58,405 nucleotides of DNA. Origin: Pseudomonas sp. QTF5. Lineage in GTDB: Bacteria; Pseudomonadota; Gammaproteobacteria; Pseudomonadales; Pseudomonadaceae. How positions within the stretch are numbered: position 1 is the first letter of the stretch; every line of letters starts with the position of its first letter. The translations under genes were made by a program, and so were the position numbers. Positions 29,332 to 38,308 of the stretch are shown here, piece by piece. The notes beneath the pieces are model-generated. The model had not been told where the DNA came from. It saw only the letters and a program-made list of their open reading frames with translations, and did no database searches. The stretch is taken from positions 1 to 58,405 of the forward strand of contig NZ_AZRW02000039.1 of the NCBI RefSeq assembly GCF_000512695.2. Direction: 5' to 3'.

Positions 29332-30660
29332 ATGAGCCAGCCCACGACTGATTTGCCTACCAGGCTCCTGCTGAATCTTGCACCGTGGCGCACCGCCACA
29401 ACCTGGCGCATCGCCTTCTCTGGTGGTCTCGACTCCACCGTCCTGCTGCACCTTCTCGCGCACCTTGCGAAAACCCAATCCCTGCCGGCGCTGACCGCCA
29501 TCCATGTCCACCACGGCCTCCAGGCTGCGGCTGATGCGTGGCCGGAGCATTGTCAGTCGGTCTGTGATGCGTTGGGAGTGCCGCTAGAGGTCGTGCGTGT
29601 TCAGGTTGAATCCGGCGCCAGCCTTGAGCGTGCGGCTCGGGATGCGCGTTATGGCGCCTTCAACGCGGCGACTCATACTGGTGAAGTGCTGCTCACCGGC
29701 CAACACCGTGACGATCAGGCAGAAACCCTGTTGTTTCGGCTGATGCGAGGGGCTGGGGTGAGAGGGTTGTCGGGGATGCCAAGCCAGCGTCCTTTGGGCC
29801 GGGGTTATCTGCTGCGACCCTTGCTCGACGTCACTCGCGCCGAGCTTGAGGCCTACGCGACTGAATATCAGTTGAGCTGGATCGAAGATCCTTCGAACCA
29901 GGACCAACATTTCTCGCGCAATTATCTGCGTCATCAGGTGTTCCCCGTGTTGATCGCGCGCTGGCCGCAAGCGGTGGCGACTATAGCTCGCAGCGCTGCA
30001 CATCTGAGCGAAGCGCAGGGACTGCTCGACGAATTGGCGCAAATCGATCTGGCCCACGCCACCACGGTCAGTGATTTCGATTGGCTGGGGTTGCCGTCGC
30101 TGGAGTTGGCACCACTGGAAAAACTGTCTGATGCGCGCCAGCGCAACGCGCTAAGTCACTGGCTCAAACTGCTGACGACTTTGCCGGACAGTGACCATTG
30201 GTCGGGTTGGGAAAATTTGCGCGATGCGACCGGCGATGCGCGTCCGGTCTGGCGGCTGGCGGCGGGTGAATTGCATCGCGCGGGTGGGCGTCTCTGGTGG
30301 TTGTCTGGTAGTTGGCTGCGCACGCCGTCGTCCCCGGTGTCTTGGGTTGATCCCGCAATATCACTGGCGTTGCCGGATAACGGCGTACTTACGTTCACCG
30401 GTCAGATCCCCGTTGGCCCGCTGCAGATCCGCTATCGCGAGGGCGGAGAGATTATGAATCTGCCCGATCGCGGCCACCGTGACCTGAAGCGTTTGCTCAA
30501 CGAAAGCGGTGTGCCGGGCTTCGCCCGTGGCAGATTGCCGCTGGTCTACAGAGGCGAGCAATTGCTGGCGGTGGCGAACCTGCGGGGGCTAAATGGCGGT
30601 GAGCAAGGTGGCTGGTATTTGCATTGGCAGCCATCGATCGAAGATCAAGGTTTGAGCTGA
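29332..30660 (+). CDS. tilS: tRNA(Ile)-lysidine synthetase
   Basis: TilS attaches lysine to C34 of the minor isoleucine tRNA, changing its codon from AUG to AUA and its charging from Met to Ile. It is essential. The 442-residue protein has the PP-loop ATP motif AFSGGLDSTVLLHLL near residue 27 and the GQHRDDQAETLLFRLMRG signature; C-terminal TilS-C substrate-binding segments follow (NLPDRGHRDLKRLLNE). I start at ATG 29332, since the upstream GTG extension begins inside REP sequence. Confidence 0.96.
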   Translation: MSQPTTDLPTRLLLNLAPWRTATTWRIAFSGGLDSTVLLHLLAHLAKTQSLPALTAIHVHHGLQAAADAWPEHCQSVCDALGVPLEVVRVQVESGASLERAARDARYGAFNAATHTGEVLLTGQHRDDQAETLLFRLMRGAGVRGLSGMPSQRPLGRGYLLRPLLDVTRAELEAYATEYQLSWIEDPSNQDQHFSRNYLRHQVFPVLIARWPQAVATIARSAAHLSEAQGLLDELAQIDLAHATTVSDFDWLGLPSLELAPLEKLSDARQRNALSHWLKLLTTLPDSDHWSGWENLRDATGDARPVWRLAAGELHRAGGRLWWLSGSWLRTPSSPVSWVDPAISLALPDNGVLTFTGQIPVGPLQIRYREGGEIMNLPDRGHRDLKRLLNESGVPGFARGRLPLVYRGEQLLAVANLRGLNGGEQGGWYLHWQPSIEDQGLS

Positions 30661-30934
30661 AAGGGGCTTTCCGGTAGACTACGCTCCCTTCTTGATACAA
30701 CTTCTGTGGATTCGCCTGAATCGCAGGAGTTGCCGATTACCAAGCAGTCTTTGCTGGGCGATTCCAAAAAATGTGTAGCGAGCAACCTATCGGTGTTTCA
30801 TCTACCGGTCTGTCCCAACGCGGCGGTTTTTTTGAAAGGTGCACTGTGATTAATGCAGGTGATCGGGGGCTTCGGCCTTCCTTCGCTTTCCCCGGCGGCT
30901 CGGACCGCTTTAACGCAGACTTCTAGGGTTTTTC
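30661..30934 (+). promoter_or_regulatory. 274-bp leader region of pyrG
   Basis: This gene-free stretch should hold the pyrG promoter: GGTAGACTACGCTCCC at 30673-30688 resembles a sigma-70 -10 (TAGACT). A T7 run follows GCGGCGG at about 30822. No clear terminator-antiterminator pair or riboswitch could be assigned by eye. Confidence 0.35.
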
Positions 30935-32566
30935 ATGACGCGCTACATATTCGTCACGGGCGGTGTTGTTTCTTCATTGGGGAAAGGCATTGCCTCGGCT
31001 TCATTGGCGGCCATCCTGGAGGCGCGGGGACTTAAGGTCACCATGCTGAAGCTGGACCCGTACATCAACGTTGACCCGGGCACCATGAGCCCGTTCCAGC
31101 ACGGTGAAGTGTTCGTCACCCACGACGGCGCCGAGACCGACCTGGACCTGGGCCACTACGAGCGGTTCATCCGCACGACCATGACCCAGAACAACAACTT
31201 CACCACCGGCCGTGTCTACGAACACGTCCTGCGCAAAGAGCGCCGTGGTGATTACCTGGGCGCAACCATTCAGGTGATCCCGCACATCACCGACGAAATC
31301 AAGCGCCGGATCATCAAGGGCGCCGGCGATGCCGACGTGGCCATGGTCGAGATCGGTGGCACCGTGGGTGACATCGAATCGCAACCGTTCCTCGAGGCGA
31401 TCCGTCAATTGCGTTTCGAAGTCGGTGCCAAGCGCGCGATGCTGATGCACCTGACGCTGGTGCCGTACATCGCCACTGCCGGCGAAACCAAAACCAAGCC
31501 GACTCAGCACTCGGTCAAGGAACTGCGCTCCATTGGCCTGCAGCCAGACGTGCTGGTGTGCCGTTCCGATCATCCGATCGACATCTCTTCGCGTCGCAAG
31601 ATCGCCCAGTTCACCAACGTTGAAGAACGTGCGGTGATCGCGCTGGAAGACGCCGACACCATCTACAAGATCCCGGGCATTCTGCACTCCCAGGGCCTGG
31701 ATGATTTCGTCGTCGAGCGTTTCGGCCTGCAATGCGACAGCGCCGATCTGTCCGAGTGGGAAGCGGTGGTTGATGCCAAGCTCAACCCGGAACACGAAGT
31801 CACCATCGCCATGGTCGGCAAGTACATGGAACTGCTGGACGCCTACAAGTCGCTGATCGAAGCGATGAGTCACGCCGGCATCAGCAACCGCACCAAGGTC
31901 AACCTGCGCTACATCGATTCCGAAGACATCGAAAACCAGGGCACCGCGCTGCTGGAAGGCGTCGACGCGATTCTGGTACCGGGCGGCTTTGGTCTGCGTG
32001 GCGTTGAAGGCAAGATCACTGCCGTTCAATACGCTCGCGAAAACAAGGTTCCATACCTGGGTATCTGCCTGGGCATGCAAGTGGCCGTTATCGAGTTCGC
32101 TCGTAACGTCATGGGCTGGAAAGACGCCAACTCCACTGAGTTCGATCGCACCAGCGGTCACCCGGTCGTGGGTCTGATCACCGAGTGGGAAGATGCCACC
32201 GGCGCAGTCGAAACCCGTACCGAAACCTCCGATCTGGGCGGCACCATGCGTCTTGGTGCTCAGGATTGCCTGCTTGAGCCAGGTTCCCTGGTGCACGATT
32301 GCTACGCCAAGGACGTGATCGTCGAGCGTCACCGTCATCGCTACGAAGTGAACAACAATCTGCTGCCGCAAATCATCGAGGCCGGTCTGAAAATCTCCGG
32401 TCGTTCCGGTGATGGCGCGCTGGTTGAAGTGGTCGAAGCGCCGGATCATCCATGGTTCGTCGCTTGCCAGTTCCACCCTGAGTTCACCTCGACGCCACGC
32501 GACGGTCACCCGTTGTTCAGCGGTTTCGTCAAAGCCGCTTTGGCTCAACATCAGAAGAAGGCTTGA
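30935..32566 (+). CDS. pyrG: CTP synthase
   Basis: PyrG aminates UTP to CTP using glutamine-derived ammonia and ATP. The 543-residue protein has an N-terminal synthetase domain (FVTGGVVSSLGKGIASAS at the start) and a C-terminal class I glutamine amidotransferase with the nucleophile in GICLGMQ (about residue 380) and the His-Glu pair in FHPEFTS (about 518-520). The gene lies five bases before kdsA, with which it is cotranscribed; eno follows. The pyrG-kdsA-eno-ftsB order is conserved in pseudomonads. Confidence 0.99.
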   Translation: MTRYIFVTGGVVSSLGKGIASASLAAILEARGLKVTMLKLDPYINVDPGTMSPFQHGEVFVTHDGAETDLDLGHYERFIRTTMTQNNNFTTGRVYEHVLRKERRGDYLGATIQVIPHITDEIKRRIIKGAGDADVAMVEIGGTVGDIESQPFLEAIRQLRFEVGAKRAMLMHLTLVPYIATAGETKTKPTQHSVKELRSIGLQPDVLVCRSDHPIDISSRRKIAQFTNVEERAVIALEDADTIYKIPGILHSQGLDDFVVERFGLQCDSADLSEWEAVVDAKLNPEHEVTIAMVGKYMELLDAYKSLIEAMSHAGISNRTKVNLRYIDSEDIENQGTALLEGVDAILVPGGFGLRGVEGKITAVQYARENKVPYLGICLGMQVAVIEFARNVMGWKDANSTEFDRTSGHPVVGLITEWEDATGAVETRTETSDLGGTMRLGAQDCLLEPGSLVHDCYAKDVIVERHRHRYEVNNNLLPQIIEAGLKISGRSGDGALVEVVEAPDHPWFVACQFHPEFTSTPRDGHPLFSGFVKAALAQHQKKA

Positions 32567-32571
32567 ACCTC

Positions 32572-33417
32572 ATGGCGCAGAAAATCATCCGCGTAGGCAA
32601 CATCGAGATCGCTAACGACAAGCCGATGGTGCTGTTCGGTGGCATGAACGTGCTGGAAAGCCGCGACATGGCGATGCTGGTCTGCGAAGAGTACGTAAAG
32701 GTCACCGAAAAACTCGGTATCCCTTACGTGTTCAAGGCCAGTTTCGACAAGGCAAACCGTTCTTCTGTGACCTCTTACCGTGGCCCCGGCCTGGAAGAGG
32801 GCATGCGGATTTTCCAGGACATCAAGCAAGCCTTCGGCGTGCCGATCATCACCGACGTCCACGAGCCTGATCAGGCCGCGGTCGTCGCTGAAGTCTGCGA
32901 CATCATCCAGTTGCCGGCCTTCCTGTCGCGTCAGACCGACCTCGTGGTCGCGATGGCCAAGACCGGTGCGGTGATCAACATTAAGAAAGCCCAGTTCCTC
33001 GCGCCTCAGGAAATGAAACACATCCTGAACAAATGCGTAGAAGCCGGTAACGATCAGTTGATTCTCTGCGAACGTGGTTCGAGCTTCGGCTACAACAACC
33101 TGGTGGTCGACATGCTTGGCTTCGGCATCATGAAGCAGTTCGAATACCCGGTGTTCTTCGACGTGACCCATGCGCTGCAAATGCCTGGCGGTCGCTCCGA
33201 TTCCGCCGGCGGTCGTCGCGGTCAGGTCACCGATCTGGCCAAGGCCGGCATGAGCCAGTCACTGGCTGGTCTGTTCCTTGAAGCCCACCCGGACCCGGAC
33301 AACGCTAAATGCGATGGCCCTTGCGCCTTGCGTCTGGACAAACTGGAACCCTTCCTGGCCCAGCTCAAAGCACTGGACGAACTGGTGAAGAGTTTTCCGA
33401 CGGTAGAAACCGCGTAA
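32572..33417 (+). CDS. kdsA: 3-deoxy-D-manno-octulosonate 8-phosphate synthase
   Basis: KdsA condenses arabinose 5-phosphate with phosphoenolpyruvate to Kdo-8-phosphate for the LPS inner core. The 281-residue TIM-barrel protein starts MAQKIIRVGNIEIAND. It has the substrate-binding segments FKASFDKANRSS and LCERGSSFGYNNLVVD and ends in the usual PDNAKCDGPCALRL region. I use ATG 32572; a start nine bases upstream would overlap pyrG. It depends on PEP, made by eno, the next gene. Confidence 0.98.
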   Translation: MAQKIIRVGNIEIANDKPMVLFGGMNVLESRDMAMLVCEEYVKVTEKLGIPYVFKASFDKANRSSVTSYRGPGLEEGMRIFQDIKQAFGVPIITDVHEPDQAAVVAEVCDIIQLPAFLSRQTDLVVAMAKTGAVINIKKAQFLAPQEMKHILNKCVEAGNDQLILCERGSSFGYNNLVVDMLGFGIMKQFEYPVFFDVTHALQMPGGRSDSAGGRRGQVTDLAKAGMSQSLAGLFLEAHPDPDNAKCDGPCALRLDKLEPFLAQLKALDELVKSFPTVETA

Positions 33418-33453
33418 ACCTCAATTCTCCGGTAAAGTACCGCACGATTTAAT

Positions 33454-33481
33454 GCTCAGGCCCTCGGGCTTGAGCCTTTTC
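33454..33481 (+). terminator. Terminator after kdsA
   Basis: A 10-bp stem (GCTCAGGCCC/GGGCTTGAGC, one G-T pair) with a TC loop is followed by CTTTTCG. It lies between kdsA and eno and probably ends part of the pyrG-kdsA transcript. Confidence 0.6.
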
Positions 33482-33573
33482 GTCCGCAAGCCTGCCCGCT
33501 GCCTGTCGCTTGCCGACGATAAAAGATTTCCTTCAGCTGCGTCGTTTTCGTCAACTTTGGAGTGTTTACAACA

Positions 33574-34863
33574 ATGGCAAAAATCGTCGACATCAAAGGT
33601 CGTGAAGTTCTCGACTCCCGTGGCAATCCCACTGTGGAAGCAGATGTGCTTCTCGATAACGGCATCATCGGCAGCGCTTGCGCGCCATCCGGTGCTTCCA
33701 CTGGCTCGCGTGAAGCACTCGAGCTGCGTGATGGCGACAAGAGCCGTTACCTGGGCAAAGGCGTTCTGAAAGCCGTCGGCAACATCAACGGTCCGATCCG
33801 CGATCTGTTGTTGGGTGCAGACCCAAGCGACCAGAAGGCGCTGGATCACGCGATGATCAAGCTGGATGGCACCGAAAACAAAGCGACCCTGGGCGCCAAC
33901 GCGATCCTCGCCGTTTCCCTGGCCGCGGCCAAGGCAGCAGCACAGGACCAGGACCTGCCGCTGTACGCTCACATCGCTAACCTGAACGGCACCCCGGGTG
34001 TTTACTCGATGCCGGTTCCGATGATGAACATCATCAACGGTGGCGAGCACGCCGATAACAACGTCGACATCCAGGAATTCATGGTTCAGCCAGTCGGCGC
34101 CAAGTCTTTCTCGGAAGGTCTGCGCATGGGCACCGAGATTTTCCATCACCTTAAAGCTGTACTGAAGGCTCGTGGCCTGAGCACTGCGGTCGGTGACGAA
34201 GGTGGTTTCGCGCCGAACCTGGCCTCCAACGAAGACGCTTTGAAAGTGATCTCCGAAGCCGTGGCCAACGCCGGTTACAAGCTGGGCACCGACGTGACCC
34301 TGGCACTGGACTGCGCGGCCAGCGAATTCTACGAAGACGGCAAGTACAACCTGTCCGGCGAAGGCCAGGTGTTCACCGCTGAAGGTTTCGCCGATTACCT
34401 GAAAGGTCTGACCGAGCGTTACCCGATCATCTCCATCGAAGACGGTCTGGACGAGTCCGACTGGGCTGGCTGGAAAATCCTCACCGACAAGATCGGCGAG
34501 AAGACTCAGCTGGTGGGCGACGACCTGTTCGTGACCAACACCAAGATCCTGAAAGAAGGCATCGATAAAAAGATCGCCAACTCGATCCTGATCAAGTTCA
34601 ACCAGATCGGCACCCTGACCGAAACCCTGGAAGCCATCCAGATGGCCAAGGCCGCTGGTTACACCGCCGTAATCTCGCACCGCTCCGGCGAAACCGAAGA
34701 TTCGACCATTGCCGACCTGGCTGTGGGCACTGCGGCTGGCCAGATCAAGACCGGCTCCCTGTGCCGTTCCGACCGCGTTTCCAAGTACAACCAACTGCTG
34801 CGTATCGAAGAGCAGTTGAATGGCAAAGCCAAGTACAACGGTCGTAGCGAGTTCCGCGGCTAA
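33574..34863 (+). CDS. eno: Enolase
   Basis: Enolase interconverts 2-phosphoglycerate and phosphoenolpyruvate and is also part of the RNA degradosome. The 429-residue protein has the usual KIVDIKGREVLDSRGNPTVE start, the metal-binding Asp/Glu residues in SIEDGLDESDW and LVGDDLFVTN, and the SHRSGETEDSTIADLAV signature near residue 366. A TTTGGAG site precedes ATG 33574; an earlier ATG four codons upstream is unlikely. Confidence 0.99.
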   Translation: MAKIVDIKGREVLDSRGNPTVEADVLLDNGIIGSACAPSGASTGSREALELRDGDKSRYLGKGVLKAVGNINGPIRDLLLGADPSDQKALDHAMIKLDGTENKATLGANAILAVSLAAAKAAAQDQDLPLYAHIANLNGTPGVYSMPVPMMNIINGGEHADNNVDIQEFMVQPVGAKSFSEGLRMGTEIFHHLKAVLKARGLSTAVGDEGGFAPNLASNEDALKVISEAVANAGYKLGTDVTLALDCAASEFYEDGKYNLSGEGQVFTAEGFADYLKGLTERYPIISIEDGLDESDWAGWKILTDKIGEKTQLVGDDLFVTNTKILKEGIDKKIANSILIKFNQIGTLTETLEAIQMAKAAGYTAVISHRSGETEDSTIADLAVGTAAGQIKTGSLCRSDRVSKYNQLLRIEEQLNGKAKYNGRSEFRG

Positions 34864-34944
34864 GTGGCAGGAAGTAAAAAGACACCGGATTGTGTCGGAA
34901 AAATCGCAGCAGCGATGGATTTGCCACTAATCTGATGCCTTAAG

Positions 34945-34976
34945 AGCACAAGCCTGGTTCTTCCAGGCTTCGTGCT
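34945..34976 (+). terminator. Long hairpin between eno and ftsB
   Basis: AGCAC-AAGCCTGG pairs with CCAGGCTT-GTGCT across a short loop, one of the most stable stems in the window. There is no U tract behind it (ATCAGAAG), so it may stabilise the eno mRNA end or terminate weakly. Confidence 0.5.
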
Positions 34977-35034
34977 ATCAGAAGCTTCAAAGTTTTGGCA
35001 TGGCTGTCTTTTTTCACTGGATACCTGATATTCG

Positions 35035-35313
35035 ATGCGCAGTCCCAATTGGTTGTTCCTCGTCTTGCTCTTGCTGCTGGCCGGCCTGCAGTACCGCCTG
35101 TGGGTGGGTAATGGCAGTCTGGCGCAAGTGGCCGAGCTGAAGCAGCAGATTGCGGATCAACACGCCGAGAACGAGGCGTTGCTGGAGCGTAATCGGGTGA
35201 TGGACGCCGAAGTCAGCGAACTGAAAAAGGGCATGGAGACCGTTGAAGAACGGGCTCGTCATGAGTTGGGCATGGTCAAGGACGGTGAAACCCTTTACCA
35301 GTTGGCCCAATGA
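35035..35313 (+). CDS. ftsB: Cell division protein FtsB
   Basis: FtsB is a small bitopic protein that links FtsL and FtsQ in the divisome and helps activate septal peptidoglycan synthesis. The 92-residue protein shows a short cytoplasmic start, one membrane segment (about 5-21, WLFLVLLLLLAGLQYRL) and a coiled coil (about 30-70) with heptad leucines, all as in the family. The ribosome site is weak. The stop codon overlaps the ispD start by four bases. Confidence 0.95.
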   Translation: MRSPNWLFLVLLLLLAGLQYRLWVGNGSLAQVAELKQQIADQHAENEALLERNRVMDAEVSELKKGMETVEERARHELGMVKDGETLYQLAQ

Positions 35314-36017
35314 TTAATTCGTTACCGGCCTTCTGGGCCGTGATTCCTGCCGCGGGCGTTGGTGCCCGTATGGCCGCGGACCGTCCCAAGCAATACTTGC
35401 AGCTGGGCGGGCGCACTATTCTCGAACACAGCCTCGGCTGTTTTCTCGATCATCCTGCCCTGAAAGGGTTGGTGGTCAGTCTTGCAATCGATGATCCTTA
35501 CTGGCCGAACCTGGCGTGTGCTACTGATCCGCGTATTCAGCGGGTTGAGGGTGGCGCCGAGCGTTCCGGGTCGGTGCTCAATGCCTTGCTGCATCTGCAT
35601 GCCCAAGGCGCTGACGATGAGGATTGGGTGTTGGTTCACGATGCCGCACGACCGAATCTGGCGCGTGATGATCTCGATAAATTGCTCAGTGAGCTGGCTG
35701 ACGATCCGGTGGGCGGTCTGTTGGCGGTACCTGCGCGCGATACCCTCAAACGGGTCGACACGCATGGGCGCGTGCTGGAAACGGTGGATCGCAGTGTGAT
35801 CTGGCAGGCCTATACGCCGCAAATGTTTCGCCTTGGCACGTTGCATCGGGCGTTGGCCGACAGTCTGGTGGCGGACGTTATCGTCACCGATGAAGCCTCG
35901 GCCATGGAGTGGTCGGGCCAGGCACCGCGCTTGATTGAAGGGCGATCCGATAACATCAAGGTCACTCGCCCCGAAGATCTGGAGTGGTTGCGGCAGCGTT
36001 GGGCTAACCGCCGCTGA
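35310..36017 (+). CDS. ispD: 2-C-methyl-D-erythritol 4-phosphate cytidylyltransferase
   Basis: IspD joins CTP and MEP into CDP-ME, the third step of the MEP pathway started by dxr. The 235-residue protein shows the nucleotide-binding VIPAAGVGARMAADRPKQYL motif, the VHDAARPNL segment and TDEASAMEW. In many gamma-proteobacteria ispD and ispF are adjacent; here they are split by the 3-kb formaldehyde module, as in P. aeruginosa. Confidence 0.97.
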   Translation: MINSLPAFWAVIPAAGVGARMAADRPKQYLQLGGRTILEHSLGCFLDHPALKGLVVSLAIDDPYWPNLACATDPRIQRVEGGAERSGSVLNALLHLHAQGADDEDWVLVHDAARPNLARDDLDKLLSELADDPVGGLLAVPARDTLKRVDTHGRVLETVDRSVIWQAYTPQMFRLGTLHRALADSLVADVIVTDEASAMEWSGQAPRLIEGRSDNIKVTRPEDLEWLRQRWANRR

Positions 36018-36040
36018 CTGCTGTGGTGTCTGTCAGATTG

Positions 36041-36140
36041 CTTTCGCGAGCAAGCCCGCTCCCACACTTGATCTCGGACGAGCACAAATAATATGTTCAC
36101 TGAAGATCCACTGTGGGAGCGGGCTTGCTCGCGAAAGCGG
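36041..36140. repeat. REPIN with outward orientation, ispD-gfnR gap
   Basis: Here the complement arm (CTTTCGCGAGCAAGCCCGCT) comes first at 36041-36066 and the GTGGGAGCGGGCTTGCTCGCGA arm second at 36112-36140, the reverse of the order in the other pairs. It lies between convergent ispD and gfnR. Confidence 0.85.
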
Positions 36141-36184
36141 TAGTTCAAGCAATCAATCCCTGGCAGACACACCGGTAGATTTTT

Positions 36185-37081
36185 CTAAGTTCGATACTCC
36201 GGCCGTTCGGCCAACCCTTCCTTCAAATAATCCACCAACTTGCGCACCTTCGGCGACAGATGCCGTTGCTGTGGGTAAAGCGCCCAAACCGCTGTGTTTG
36301 GCGGCTGGTGTGCTTCCAGCAGCGAAATCAATTCGCCGTTTTTCAGGTATTCCAGCACGTAGTAATCCGGCAACTGACACAACCCAACCCCTTGCAGCGC
36401 GGCATCCAGCACTGCCTGCCCACTGTTGCAGCGCCAGTTTCCCTGCACGCGCTGGGAAAATTCCCGCCCGTTCTGTTCCAGTTGCCAGATGTCCGAGCTA
36501 CCAATGAGGCAGTTATGGCGACTCAGTTCCGACAAGCTGTGTGGGCGACCATACCGTTCCAGGTAGGAAGGTGAGGCGCACAGGTACATGCGCCGTGGTG
36601 CCAGACGTGTCGCCACCAATCTTGAATCTTGTAGACGGCCGAGGCGGATGGCCAGGTCCAGCCCTTCATGCACTAGATCGAGCGGTCGGTTGCTCAGCTC
36701 GATGTCGACGCGCAGTTGCGGATACAACCCCATGAAGCGAGTCACCAGAGGCACGATGAATCGTTCGCCATAGGCCACGGCACAGGTCATGCGCAGCATG
36801 CCCTTGGGTTCGCTGGTCAGGTCGCCGACAGCGCGCAACGCTTCCTCGCGACCGTCCTGCAAACGCTGGCAATGTTGCAAAAAAGTTTGCCCGGCCTCGG
36901 TCAGCGTGACCCGGCGGGTGCTGCGATAGAGCAAACGGGTTTGCAGGCGCTCTTCCAGCCGTACGATTTGGCGACTGATGTGAGAGGAAGACACCCCAAG
37001 GCGCTCGGCCGCAGCGGTGAATTGGCTGCATTCGGCGACGGCGACGAACTCATCGATGCCTTCCCAGCGGTTTTCGGACAT
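36185..37081 (-). CDS. gfnR: LysR-type regulator of formaldehyde detoxification
   Basis: This 298-residue LysR-type regulator has an N-terminal winged HTH (FTAAAERLGVSSSHISRQIVRLEERL, about 17-42) and a substrate-binding domain of the CrgA-like group. It is divergent from adhC with 106 bp between starts, the usual place for a regulator of that operon. The P. aeruginosa gene in this position (PA3630) is GfnR, a glutathione-dependent formaldehyde neutralisation regulator; I infer the same function. The inducer cannot be read from sequence. Confidence 0.85.
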   Translation of the reverse strand: MSENRWEGIDEFVAVAECSQFTAAAERLGVSSSHISRQIVRLEERLQTRLLYRSTRRVTLTEAGQTFLQHCQRLQDGREEALRAVGDLTSEPKGMLRMTCAVAYGERFIVPLVTRFMGLYPQLRVDIELSNRPLDLVHEGLDLAIRLGRLQDSRLVATRLAPRRMYLCASPSYLERYGRPHSLSELSRHNCLIGSSDIWQLEQNGREFSQRVQGNWRCNSGQAVLDAALQGVGLCQLPDYYVLEYLKNGELISLLEAHQPPNTAVWALYPQQRHLSPKVRKLVDYLKEGLAERPEYRT

Positions 37082-37187
37082 CAGGATTATCCCTGTATGG
37101 CAATAATGTTTTGCTTTTGTCCAGATTATTCATCGTAAGGCGCTGTATTACACTCCTTGTCTCGTTTTTATTCACTGGAGAGTCAGC
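37082..37187. promoter_or_regulatory. Divergent gfnR/adhC control region
   Basis: The region holds an imperfect inverted repeat, AATAAT and ATTATT separated by 17 bases (about 37101-37130), a plausible binding site for the LysR regulator. CTGGAGAG, ten bases before the adhC start, is its ribosome site. Confidence 0.4.
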
Positions 37188-38300
37188 ATGATCAAGTCGC
37201 GCGCCGCCGTTGCCTTCGAGGCCAAGAAACCCCTCGAGATCGTTGAAGTCGATGTCGCCATGCCCAAGGCTGGGGAAGTCCTGCTGCGCGTCGTCGCCTC
37301 CGGTGTTTGCCATACCGATGCCTACACCCTCTCGGGCGCTGACCCGGAAGGTATCTTCCCGTCGATCCTGGGTCACGAAGGTGGTGCGGTGGTCGAAGCG
37401 ATCGGCGAGGGCGTGACCTCGGTCGCGGTCGGCGACCATGTGATCCCGCTGTACACCCCGGAATGCGGCAAGTGCAAATTCTGTCTGTCGGGCAAAACCA
37501 ACCTCTGCCAGGCGATTCGTGCGACTCAGGGTAAAGGCCTGATGCCGGATGGCACTTCGCGTTTTTCCTACAAGGGCGAAACGATTTTCCACTACATGGG
37601 CACCTCGACTTTTTCCGAGTACACCGTGCTGCCGGAAATCTCCGTCGCCAAAATTCCTAAAGAAGCGCCATTGGAAAAAGTCTGCCTGCTGGGTTGTGGC
37701 GTCACCACTGGCATCGGCGCGGTAATCAACACCGCCAAGGTCAAACCGGGTGACACCGTCGCCATCTTCGGCCTGGGCGGCATCGGTCTGTCGGCTGTGA
37801 TTGGCGCGGTCAAAGCCAAGGCAGGGCGGATCATCGCCATCGATATCAACCCGGCCAAGTTCGAAATCGCCAAGCAATTGGGCGCTACCGATTGTGTAAA
37901 CCCGAAAGACTTCGATCGTCCGATTCAGGAAGTGATCGTTGACATGACCGATGGCGGCGTCGACTTTTCCTTCGAATGCATCGGCAACGTCCAGTTGATG
38001 CGTGCTGCACTTGAGTGCTGCCACAAAGGCTGGGGTGAGTCGGTGATCATCGGCGTAGCCGGTGCCGGTCAGGAAATTTCCACCCGTCCGTTCCAGTTGG
38101 TGACCGGTCGAGTCTGGCGCGGCTCGGCGTTCGGTGGTGTGCGCGGGCGTACCGAGTTGCCAAGCTATGTCGAAATGGCCCAGACCGGCGAGATTCCGCT
38201 GGATACCTTCATCACCCACACGATGGGCCTGGAAGATATCAACAAGGCGTTTGACCTGATGCATGAAGGCAAAAGCATCCGTAGTGTCATCCATTTCTGA
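37188..38300 (+). CDS. adhC: S-(hydroxymethyl)glutathione dehydrogenase (class III ADH)
   Basis: This zinc alcohol dehydrogenase oxidises S-hydroxymethylglutathione, formed spontaneously from formaldehyde and glutathione, to S-formylglutathione with NAD+; it can also reduce S-nitrosoglutathione. In 370 residues it shows catalytic zinc ligands at Cys41 (GVCHTDAYTLSG) and His63 with Glu64 (LGHEGGAVVE), four structural zinc cysteines (Cys93, 96, 99, 107), and a Rossmann motif FGLGGIGLSAVIGA. The next gene, fghA, hydrolyses its product, so the pair completes formaldehyde to formate conversion. Confidence 0.97.
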   Translation: MIKSRAAVAFEAKKPLEIVEVDVAMPKAGEVLLRVVASGVCHTDAYTLSGADPEGIFPSILGHEGGAVVEAIGEGVTSVAVGDHVIPLYTPECGKCKFCLSGKTNLCQAIRATQGKGLMPDGTSRFSYKGETIFHYMGTSTFSEYTVLPEISVAKIPKEAPLEKVCLLGCGVTTGIGAVINTAKVKPGDTVAIFGLGGIGLSAVIGAVKAKAGRIIAIDINPAKFEIAKQLGATDCVNPKDFDRPIQEVIVDMTDGGVDFSFECIGNVQLMRAALECCHKGWGESVIIGVAGAGQEISTRPFQLVTGRVWRGSAFGGVRGRTELPSYVEMAQTGEIPLDTFITHTMGLEDINKAFDLMHEGKSIRSVIHF

Positions 38301-38308
38301 GGTCGGTC

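Noticed and set aside
29200..29550. 116-codon minus-strand frame starting in tilS and ending in the REPIN
   Set aside because: It runs through repeat sequence and opposite to the tilS PP-loop region; shadow frame.
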